Shown here: positions 1 through 5,771 of the stretch, piece by piece | Layout: each line of letters begins with the position of its first letter | How positions within the stretch are numbered: position 1 is the stretch's first letter | Source: Sulfurospirillaceae bacterium | GTDB taxonomy: Bacteria; Campylobacterota; Campylobacteria; Campylobacterales; Sulfurospirillaceae | Length of the DNA stretch: 13,026 bases | Reading direction: 5' to 3' | Assembly (NCBI GenBank): GCA_028705785.1 | Contig: JAQWCT010000048.1 | Coordinates: forward strand, 1 to 13,026 | Notes under the pieces: model-generated | The model's input: only the letters and a program-made list of their open reading frames with translations | Database searches by the model: none | What the model was told of the DNA's origin: nothing | Made by a program: the position numbers and the translations under genes

Positions 1-555
1 ATCTTTAATCGTTTTTTTCCCTGCACGGATAATCTCGCCATTGGGAATGACAGCGCGAAGTGCCATGACAAAATCTTTGGTGATGCCATACTTTGCAGCT
101 CGCATACCGCCTGCGTTTTCGCTGACATTGCCTCCAATGGTTGAGTACTCTTGACTGGCTGGGTCTGGTGGATAAAAAAGCCCAACGGCTTCTACCGCAC
201 GCTGCAAATCCATATTGATAACACCAGGTTGGACTACTGCGACCATGTTTTCCATATCGATTTCTAAGATTTTATTCATATGTTTTTCAAAAGCTAAAAT
301 GACACCACCACTTGATGGCAAAGCGCCGCCAGTAAAGCCACTCCCTGCACCACGAGGCGTGATAATGATGCGGTGTTCATTACAATATTTAAGTATCGAG
401 CTTACATCTTCTTCGTCTCTTGGAAATAAAACAGCCTCTGGTTCATAATGGTTACGAGTAGCATCATAAGAATAGGCTATGAGGTGGGCTTTATCATCAT
501 AAACATTGTCGGTACCTAAAAGATTTTTAAAGTAGTCAATATGTTTTATTTCCAT
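1..555 (-). CDS. glcD: Glycolate oxidase subunit GlcD, FAD-linked oxidase (3' end beyond left edge)
   Basis: I translated this by hand from the reverse complement: 185 open codons run from ATG at 555 to the window edge, so only the N-terminal part is present (the family is about 460 residues). Residues about 40-130 carry the FAD-binding PCMH-type domain, with the loop PRGAGSGFTGG at 67-77. The flavin-contact stretch GGNVSENAGGMRAAKYG lies at 141-157. GlcD oxidises glycolate or D-lactate to the 2-oxo acid using FAD, normally with GlcE/GlcF-type partners that pass electrons on. The ATG overlaps the last 10 bases of the PgbA-domain gene upstream, which suggests co-transcription and coupled translation. 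A D-lactate dehydrogenase of the same FAD family is the main alternative, since the substrate cannot be read from this part. Confidence 0.9.
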   Translation of the reverse strand, partial: MEIKHIDYFKNLLGTDNVYDDKAHLIAYSYDATRNHYEPEAVLFPRDEEDVSSILKYCNEHRIIITPRGAGSGFTGGALPSSGGVILAFEKHMNKILEIDMENMVAVVQPGVINMDLQRAVEAVGLFYPPDPASQEYSTIGGNVSENAGGMRAAKYGITKDFVMALRAVIPNGEIIRAGKKTIKD

Positions 556-1352
556 AGCGTATCTTTTTTCTCCACAATCTCAAATGGTAATTTCAAGATA
601 ATACCATCCATACCAGCGCCTTTTAGCGTATTTGTTTGACCTAAAATATAAGCATAATAGTTATTATAGTCCGCAATTTCTCCACTACTCCAATTAAACC
701 ATGAACTATCTATATTTTTGATGCGTGAGTAAAATGGAAGTTCTACTTCTCCAGTGTCTGTGATTTTGGCACTGTGAATGACATTGAAGTTATGGCAATC
801 TACGAAATATCCATTATCTTTGATAGCAAAAAAGATAAGAGAAGCAGCGTTTTGATAACAAGCTTGTTGAAAAATGGCTTTATCAGGATTAGGGCGATAG
901 ATTTTTGTAAGATAGCCCGCTACAATATCGGGGTGAACCCATGTCATATCGTTATATTTTTTAGTTATTTCATTATAAGTGTCTCTGTTGGGCGTGATAA
1001 TAAGTGATCTACTGTAAAGATAGTTGATGGTTACTTCATCACCTACAGTCGGTTTAACGCCAGTATCTGGGAATGCACCTTGTGAGAGCATTTCAAATTT
1101 TTCAAAACGGATAGTAGCTTTATCTCCATTTTTACTGACAACATCAACTCTTGCGATAATCGTTGTCGTTTTATCATCAAATTTGTGAATGACAATACCA
1201 CTAGAACCAACCACAAAGGCTGGAGAATCAGCGATAATAGCGCTTTGTTCATTCGCTTCCAATATTTTCGTTTTATACTCTTCAAAAAGAGGTTTTGCTT
1301 CGAGAAAAGAACCCACAAAAAATAGACAAACACCCAATAATAGTTTGTTCAA
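546..1352 (-). CDS. Exported protein with PgbA-type (plasminogen-binding) N-terminal domain
   Basis: 268 residues. The N-terminus (MNKLLLGVCLFFVGSFLEAK) is a signal peptide, so the protein is probably periplasmic or surface-located. The rest resembles the N-terminal domain of H. pylori PgbA (HP0508), a surface plasminogen-binding protein; it lacks the long lysine-rich C-terminal extension I associate with PgbA. The start is TTG at 1352, supported by a strong ribosome site AAGGAG (plus-strand ctcctt, 1359-1364) six bases upstream; no ATG fits. A TATAAT lies further upstream. The neighbours (glcD downstream, csd3-like gene divergent) match the H. pylori order as I remember it. Family membership is fairly sure. 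Plasminogen binding is unlikely to be the native role in a free-living relative, and the conserved neighbourhood hints at an envelope function, which is inference. Confidence 0.75.
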   Translation of the reverse strand: MNKLLLGVCLFFVGSFLEAKPLFEEYKTKILEANEQSAIIADSPAFVVGSSGIVIHKFDDKTTTIIARVDVVSKNGDKATIRFEKFEMLSQGAFPDTGVKPTVGDEVTINYLYSRSLIITPNRDTYNEITKKYNDMTWVHPDIVAGYLTKIYRPNPDKAIFQQACYQNAASLIFFAIKDNGYFVDCHNFNVIHSAKITDTGEVELPFYSRIKNIDSSWFNWSSGEIADYNNYYAYILGQTNTLKGAGMDGIILKLPFEIVEKKDTLWK

Positions 1353-1380
1353 CGGAAACTCCTTGTATTTAATTGGGGTG

Positions 1381-1386
1381 ATTATA
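1381..1386 (-). promoter_or_regulatory. -10 element for the PgbA-domain gene and glcD
   Basis: A perfect TATAAT on the minus strand, in the context AGTATAAT, lies 29 bases upstream of the TTG start at 1352. The region upstream on the minus strand is a T-rich run rather than a clear -35 box, as is usual for sigma-70 promoters in Campylobacterota. It sits in the 146-base divergent gap that also serves the csd3-like gene. Confidence 0.55.
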
Positions 1387-1466
1387 CTATAACTGGTTTA
1401 AAAAAAAGTTTTTTTCTCTTTTGTCTTTGTGATGCCATTTTAGGCATTTTGTAAGATTTGTTAAGA

Positions 1467-1472
1467 TAGAAT
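1467..1472 (+). promoter_or_regulatory. Possible -10 element for the csd3-like gene
   Basis: TAGAAT lies 26 bases upstream of the ATG at 1499, a suitable position for a sigma-70 -10 box. No convincing -35 box is seen. It is the best candidate in the gap but rests on one weak hexamer. Confidence 0.3.
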
Positions 1473-1498
1473 TAAAGCAATTGCTAGGGGGAGTGGAA

Positions 1499-2671
1499 AT
1501 GATAAAAATAGTCTCTTTTTTGTTTTTACTCATCTCTTTTGCCTATAGTGCAACTTTTGAAGAGTTAAAGTGGCCAAAAGGTGAAACATTTTTAACTTTT
1601 TTGGGTAAAAATACACTGCCTCTATCCATTTATTATTCTCTTGACAAAGAAGAACAAGAACTTGCGGCAGAAATTGTTGCCGGGGTTAAATATCAAGTCC
1701 TTAAAAATGACCAACAAGAATTAGAGCAAATCCTTATCCCCATCGGTGAAGAACTTCAAATGCATCTTTATAAAAAAGATGATAAATTTGTGATGGAAAT
1801 CATCCCTATTATTTTTCAAGAAGAAGCACTTTCTTTATCGGTTGAAATTCAAAATTCTCCTTATGTAGATATCCTTAAAGCTACCAACAACTATGTCTTA
1901 GCCAACGAATTTGTCCAGTCTTTTAGAGGCGGTGTTAATTTTCGCAATCTTCAAAAAGGCGATAAATTAGTCCTTTTTTATAAGCAAAGAGTGCGGCTGG
2001 GTAAACAATATGGGTCGATGAAGATAGATGTTTCTATGGTGGAAACAGCACGCAAAAAAAACTACATCTTTTTTTATAAAGAAAATTACTATGACAAAAA
2101 TGGTAAAGAGTTGGAAAACTTTTTACTTGGAACCCCTGTTAACTACACACGAATTTCCTCAGAGTTTACGACCAAAAGATATCATCCAATCTTACATATT
2201 TACCGAGCACACTTAGGTATCGACTATGCGGCAGGTGTTGGAACGGCTGTTAGAGCGGCAGGCAATGGAAGAGTTTCTTTTGTGGGTCAAAAAGGTGGAT
2301 ATGGCAATACCATTACGATTAATCATGACAATAGTTATAAAACGCTCTATGCGCATCTTAACGGTTTTGCGAAAAGTCTCAGAAATGGGAAAAATGTCAA
2401 AAAGGGTGAGTTGATAGGCTATGTTGGCAATACAGGAATGAGCAGTGGACCACATCTTCACTTTGGTCTTTATCGTAGTGAAGTGGCCATCAACCCTGCT
2501 AGCGTGATTAAAATAGAAAAAAATGCTTTAAGTGGAAGAGCAATGAAAGATTTTATAGATTATACCAATGGATTGAAGCAAAAAGTTGATATGGCACTCA
2601 AAAGTACTATTGCACCGAAAAAAGAAGAAAATTTTAGCTATGCTCATCTGCTAGAAAAACCTTACATGTAA
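1499..2671 (+). CDS. csd3: M23/LytM peptidoglycan peptidase, Csd3/HdpA-like
   Basis: 390 residues from ATG 1499. I chose this start over in-frame TTG 1481 and GTG 1493 because AGGGGGA (1486-1492) is six bases upstream and the protein then begins directly with a signal peptide (MIKIVSFLFLLISFAYS). The N-terminal two thirds match the inhibitory and linker region of Csd3-type enzymes. The catalytic LytM domain covers about 230-335, with zinc ligands H238 and D242 (HLGID), H286 (YAHL) and H321 (GPHLHF; H319 is the other conserved His). In H. pylori, Csd3/HdpA is a periplasmic D,D-endopeptidase/carboxypeptidase that trims cross-linked peptidoglycan and sets helical cell shape. A helical or curved cell is thus consistent with this gene but not proven. 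The stop codon TAA lies inside a TTACATGTAA palindrome, so the final residues (PYM) are encoded partly by that element. Confidence 0.9.
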   Translation: MIKIVSFLFLLISFAYSATFEELKWPKGETFLTFLGKNTLPLSIYYSLDKEEQELAAEIVAGVKYQVLKNDQQELEQILIPIGEELQMHLYKKDDKFVMEIIPIIFQEEALSLSVEIQNSPYVDILKATNNYVLANEFVQSFRGGVNFRNLQKGDKLVLFYKQRVRLGKQYGSMKIDVSMVETARKKNYIFFYKENYYDKNGKELENFLLGTPVNYTRISSEFTTKRYHPILHIYRAHLGIDYAAGVGTAVRAAGNGRVSFVGQKGGYGNTITINHDNSYKTLYAHLNGFAKSLRNGKNVKKGELIGYVGNTGMSSGPHLHFGLYRSEVAINPASVIKIEKNALSGRAMKDFIDYTNGLKQKVDMALKSTIAPKKEENFSYAHLLEKPYM

Positions 2672-2672
2672 A
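2662..2672. repeat. TTACATGTAA palindrome, copy 1 (spans csd3-like stop codon)
   Basis: CTTACATGTAAAGG context. The perfect 10-base palindrome (2662-2671) supplies the last sense codons and the TAA stop of the peptidase gene; a further A (2672) extends it. It lies 10 bases before the GTG start of the CorA gene, and its AAGG tail (2671-2674) doubles as that gene's ribosome site. Confidence 0.8.
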
Positions 2673-2681
2673 GGCTAACCA

Positions 2682-3641
2682 GTGATAAAATGTTTTCTTA
2701 AAAATAGCAATAAATTAGAAGTAGTAACTGATTTTAACGAATTTAATAGCGATGAAGATAAAAAAAGTAAGGTCGTTTGGCTTGATATGCTTCATCCAAA
2801 CCAAGAAGAGATAGCTTTTGTAGAAAAGACTTTTGGGATTGATTTTCCGACTAAGCAAGAGAGTGAAGAGATTGAGATTTCATCTCGTTATTGGGAAGAA
2901 GATAAAAAGATAGAAATCAACAGTTACTTTTTGATTGCCAATGAAGAGACTGCACACAATGAAACGGTTTCTTTTATCCTTCAAGGCAATTTACTCATTT
3001 CTATCCGTTATAAAGAACTTAGGGCATTTGAAGAGTTTAGTAAGCGATTTTACTATGCGCCCAAAGAATTTAAAAATGGATTTTATATTTTCACACAACT
3101 GTTAGACATTAGAATCGATGCTGATGCTGACATCATCGAAAAACTTTCAAAAGATATCACCAAACTTCGTAAGCATGTTTTCACCGACTATACCAATGAC
3201 GATGAAGACATCTTGGAAAAAATCTCTTCTTTTGAAGATTTAAATATGAATATCCGAGAAAACTTGACCGATAAACAAAGGATTTTGACCTCATTTTTAA
3301 AGTCAAACAAATATGATGTTTCGCTTCGCGCTGACATCGTCATCATGCTCAAAGATATTAAATCGCTCATCGACTACACACAGTTTAACTTTGAGAGACT
3401 TGACTATCTCCAAAACATTTTTGTGGGCATGTTGAACATCGAACAAAATAAAGTCATTAAAATCTTTACGATTATGAATGTTATCTTCCTCCCACCAACC
3501 TTAATCGCGAGTGTTTACGGCATGAACTTCGATATATTGCCTGAGCTTCGTTGGGACTATGGGTATGCTTTTTCTTTGGTATTGATGGTTATATCTGCCG
3601 TTACGCCACTGGCTATCTTTAAAAAGAAGGGATGGATTTAG
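2682..3641 (+). CDS. corA: CorA family divalent metal (Mg2+) transporter
   Basis: 319 residues, close to the usual CorA length. A long soluble N-terminal domain (about 1-255), rich in acidic and helical segments, is followed by two C-terminal membrane helices at about 258-281 and 294-313. The signature GMN (280-282, in YGMNF) closes the first helix, and the protein ends in the basic cytoplasmic tail KKKGWI. CorA forms pentameric inner-membrane channels for Mg2+, also passing Co2+ or Ni2+. The start is GTG 2682 with AAGG seven bases upstream; no earlier start fits because the peptidase ends 10 bases before. The 3' end overlaps the Nudix gene by 10 bases, so the two are probably co-translated. 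Metal specificity among CorA/ZntB members cannot be settled here, though GMN favours Mg2+. Confidence 0.92.
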   Translation: MIKCFLKNSNKLEVVTDFNEFNSDEDKKSKVVWLDMLHPNQEEIAFVEKTFGIDFPTKQESEEIEISSRYWEEDKKIEINSYFLIANEETAHNETVSFILQGNLLISIRYKELRAFEEFSKRFYYAPKEFKNGFYIFTQLLDIRIDADADIIEKLSKDITKLRKHVFTDYTNDDEDILEKISSFEDLNMNIRENLTDKQRILTSFLKSNKYDVSLRADIVIMLKDIKSLIDYTQFNFERLDYLQNIFVGMLNIEQNKVIKIFTIMNVIFLPPTLIASVYGMNFDILPELRWDYGYAFSLVLMVISAVTPLAIFKKKGWI

Positions 3642-4210
3642 TGTCTCGTAAAATAGAGTTTATTCGCATTGAAGAGTGTGTAAGTTCTGATTATATCAAG
3701 CCTAAAAGCATGTTCTATGTTCAAAATAGCGTTGAACAAAGATGGGACATCGTCGATACACACAACAGTGTCGCTATCTTGTTATACCATGAAGCCTTAG
3801 ACTCGTTTGTCTTTGTCAAACAGTTTCGACCTTCCATCTACTTGAAAAACAAAGATGGCTTCACTTATGAGCTTTGCGCTGGCATCGTCGACAAAGATAA
3901 AAGCCTCATCGAAATAGCACAAGAAGAAATCCTAGAAGAAACAGGCTACGCAGTCCCACTAGAAAAAATGGAAAAAATATCCTCATTCTACACCGCCGTT
4001 GGATTTGCAGGCGGAAGACAAACGCTTTATTTCGCTGTACTAGATGAGAGCATGAAAGTGAACGAAGGTGGAGGCATTGAAGATGAAAATATCGAAGTCA
4101 TCTATCTCAAAAAAGAAGACACCCTAGAATTCATGTTCGACGAAAGCATCGCCACCACATCAGGCTTGATGTTTGCGCTGATGTGGTACTTTAGGAATTT
4201 TGAGAAATAG
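3632..4210 (+). CDS. Nudix hydrolase, NUDT14/UDP-sugar or ADP-ribose pyrophosphatase-like
   Basis: 192 residues. The Nudix box begins at G84 (motif ELCAGIVDKDKS) and continues with EEILEETGY at 98-106. Against the consensus GX5EX7REUXEEXGU, the first Glu is Lys (K90) and the Arg is Glu (E98). The metal-binding Glu positions E99, E102 and E103 are kept, so it should be active. The ELCAG-VDK form resembles the NUDT14/YffH-type branch, which cleaves nucleoside-diphosphate sugars or ADP-ribose to a sugar phosphate plus NMP or AMP. The ATG at 3632 follows AAGAAGGG and overlaps the corA end by 10 bases. The gene ends only 9 bases from the convergent toxin gene. Family is certain; substrate is inferred. 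Confidence 0.87.
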   Translation: MDLVSRKIEFIRIEECVSSDYIKPKSMFYVQNSVEQRWDIVDTHNSVAILLYHEALDSFVFVKQFRPSIYLKNKDGFTYELCAGIVDKDKSLIEIAQEEILEETGYAVPLEKMEKISSFYTAVGFAGGRQTLYFAVLDESMKVNEGGGIEDENIEVIYLKKEDTLEFMFDESIATTSGLMFALMWYFRNFEK

Positions 4211-4219
4211 CTTTTGGGG

Positions 4220-4558
4220 CTACTTGAAATTTTTACAAAGAGCTTGAAAGAGCAATTCATATTCTTCATCGCGTAATTGACCTATTTTTTCACCAATCCT
4301 TTGTTTTGAAAGTGTGCGAATTTGATTGATGAGGATATCCGAATCTTCTTTTAGCTTATCTCTTTTTGTGATTCTCATACGATAAGGGAGCATGTTGTCT
4401 ATCAAGTCCGTTGAAAGAGGCATGAGAATAATTGTATCTAAAATGGCATTTTCATCATCCCCCGAGACAATAACCGCTGGTCTGATTTTCCCAACTTCAT
4501 CTCCTTTTTTAGGGTTGAGGTTGACGATGACGATATCGCCTCTACTTAATGCCATCAT
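4220..4558 (-). CDS. MazF/PemK-like mRNA interferase toxin of a type II toxin-antitoxin pair
   Basis: About 112 residues. The N-terminal SRGDIVIVNLNPKKGDEVGK followed by IRPAVIVSG is the hallmark of the MazF/PemK fold, with the conserved RGD, NP-GxE-GK and RPAVI elements. Later segments LMPLST and LINQIRTLSKQRI match the family's third strand and the RxxxxxRI region. Such toxins are ribosome-independent endoribonucleases cutting short RNA sites. Start choice: ATG 4558 or 4555, or TTG 4561 are all possible; AGGGG just upstream sits three bases before 4558 and six before 4555. The gene overlaps the end of the antitoxin gene by about 17 bases, the usual coupled arrangement in these pairs. Cleavage specificity is unknown. 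Confidence 0.88.
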   Translation of the reverse strand: MMALSRGDIVIVNLNPKKGDEVGKIRPAVIVSGDDENAILDTIILMPLSTDLIDNMLPYRMRITKRDKLKEDSDILINQIRTLSKQRIGEKIGQLRDEEYELLFQALCKNFK

Positions 4559-4790
4559 CAACCCCTAACTCCACAAATTCCATATCTTGATGATGTTTAA
4601 GTCTATGAAGTTTGCTCATTTTTTCATCCCTGTCAATTTGTTCCAAGATAGGTTTGATATAGCTTGCATACTTAGACGAGATAAAATATCCCAAAGTCGC
4701 GTGAGCTCTTCTATCCACGATTTCTGCTACATCCATCGCTTTCATCAATGAAGGCTTGTTTTGAATGTCTGTCACCCCATATGTTAGCAT
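4542..4790 (-). CDS. Phd/YefM-like antitoxin partner of the MazF-like toxin
   Basis: 82 residues. The N-terminal half (YGVTDIQNKPSLMKAMDVAEI) followed by VDRRAHATLGYFISSKYASYI has the pattern of Phd/YefM antitoxins: a short DNA-binding domain with a strand-turn-strand ending in an xxxYxxY-type element. The charged C-terminal tail (from about residue 52) would be the disordered toxin-binding part. It is placed directly upstream of, and overlaps, the MazF-like gene. ATG 4790 has AGGA (plus-strand tcct, 4797-4800) six bases upstream. The family call rests on pattern and position only; sequence resemblance to named antitoxins is weak. Confidence 0.7.
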   Translation of the reverse strand: MLTYGVTDIQNKPSLMKAMDVAEIVDRRAHATLGYFISSKYASYIKPILEQIDRDEKMSKLHRLKHHQDMEFVELGVDDGIK

Positions 4791-4801
4791 TTTATATCCT
4801 T

Positions 4802-4814
4802 TAGATTTAATCTA
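4802..4814. promoter_or_regulatory. Candidate operator: TAGATT-T-AATCTA inverted repeat
   Basis: A perfect 6-base inverted repeat around one central base lies between the -10 element (4820-4825) and the antitoxin ribosome site. This is where an antitoxin/toxin complex would bind to repress its own operon. It is the only clear dyad in the gap apart from the widespread TTACATGTAA element. Its role is inferred from position and symmetry. Confidence 0.5.
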
Positions 4815-4819
4815 TAAGA

Positions 4820-4825
4820 ATTATA
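4820..4825 (-). promoter_or_regulatory. -10 element of the toxin-antitoxin operon
   Basis: TATAAT on the minus strand (context GCTATAAT) lies 29 bases before the antitoxin ATG at 4790. This gives the pair its own promoter, independent of the HNH/ATPase operon that ends at 4863. Confidence 0.55.
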
Positions 4826-4847
4826 GCTAATATATTTAAAAAAGAAG

Positions 4848-4858
4848 TTTACATGTAA
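4848..4858. repeat. TTTACATGTAA palindrome, copy 2 (after HNH gene stop)
   Basis: The core TTACATGTAA is at 4849-4858, four bases beyond the minus-strand stop of the HNH gene (4863-4865). On the minus strand it is followed by CTTCTTTTTT, so it could aid transcription termination, although a 10-12 base dyad without a loop is not a standard intrinsic terminator. Confidence 0.8.
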
Positions 4859-4862
4859 GGGG

Positions 4863-5771
4863 TTAAATGATTTCTAATTGTTCTAGGATATCTTTGGTAA
4901 GTTTGGAAAGTGGGCGTTTATGTAGGTTTTTATTGTCCAAATAGACACCAAATAAATCTTGTTTAATTTCTTCTTCTGTTTTTCCTGTTAAAATTGATAA
5001 CTCTTTAAGTCTGCTATCTGGATAATCTCGTCTTTTTTTTATCAATTCTATAACTTTGTACTTATGGTATTCATATCTATCATCCAAATTAAGACTTTCG
5101 ATATATGCATCATATTGATTTGAAAAATTTTCTATTAATTTAACAAAAAAGTCATTTTCTTTATCAATTTGAAGATTAGGATTTTGTAAAAATATTTTGA
5201 ATTTTACTTTTTCAGTGAAATCAAAATTTTGATTTGTTGGGGAAAATTTATCAAACTCTATTTTTGAGTCTTTGACTTTACTGTTGCATGTATAACAACT
5301 TGGTGCTAGATTATATAAACTAAGCGCTAAAAAAGGATAGGTGACTTTCTCTAAGACATGGTCAAGGGTAAAAGCATTTTTGGTTTCATTGTGTTTTTTA
5401 AATGTATTTATAAATTCAATATTGCAGTAATAACATGTATGTACTTCAACATATTGCTCAAAAAATTTAGATATTTTTGGTTGAAGTTTTGAAATCAATG
5501 GTTCAAAATTGTTAGTGCTTTGCTTATCATAGTTAAATAATCGTTTTGTTTTCTTATCATCTTTAAATTTGGTTCCATGTTGAGTTTTAATTTCTAATAG
5601 TTTTTCAAAATCTCCACAAAGAATATCTTTTAAATCGGATTGTAAAATTCTTTTGTAATGTTTGTCGTAGTATTCTTCAAATGTTAAGCCTTTAAATTTA
5701 TCTGCTTTACTTGTTGCAATACTTTTATAGTAACTGTCTTCTAGGTTTGATGAATATTTTATTTTTAACAT
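4863..5771 (-). CDS. HNH endonuclease, PtuB-like, partner of the adjacent ATPase (Septu-like defence)
   Basis: 302 residues. The central HNH/zinc-ribbon core has C113-x2-C116 (HTCYYCN), the D137-H138 pair (FTLDHVLEK), N154 within YPFLALSLYNLAP, and the second knuckle C159-x2-C162-N163 (SCYTCNSK). This order, CxxC, DH, YP-a-xxxNL, CxxCN-K, is typical of the HNH nucleases that pair with ATPases in Septu-type systems. Residues 1-110 and 170-302 are charged, mostly helical and not recognised. The protein is longer than I expect for a compact PtuB. ATG 5771 directly follows the ATPase stop (TAGATG, no spacer), so translation is coupled. By analogy it would be a DNA- or RNA-cutting effector controlled by the ATPase. 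HNH assignment is firm; defence role is inferred. Confidence 0.8.
   Translation of the reverse strand: MLKIKYSSNLEDSYYKSIATSKADKFKGLTFEEYYDKHYKRILQSDLKDILCGDFEKLLEIKTQHGTKFKDDKKTKRLFNYDKQSTNNFEPLISKLQPKISKFFEQYVEVHTCYYCNIEFINTFKKHNETKNAFTLDHVLEKVTYPFLALSLYNLAPSCYTCNSKVKDSKIEFDKFSPTNQNFDFTEKVKFKIFLQNPNLQIDKENDFFVKLIENFSNQYDAYIESLNLDDRYEYHKYKVIELIKKRRDYPDSRLKELSILTGKTEEEIKQDLFGVYLDNKNLHKRPLSKLTKDILEQLEII

Noticed and set aside
1432..1447. ATGCC-ATTTTA-GGCAT inverted repeat followed by TTTTGT, possible terminator
   Set aside because: The stem is only five pairs, the T run is short, and no gene ends there: it lies in a divergent promoter gap.
5431..5440. TAACATGTAT resembling the TTACATGTAA palindrome
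   Set aside because: It differs from the core at several positions and lies inside the HNH gene; not counted as a copy.
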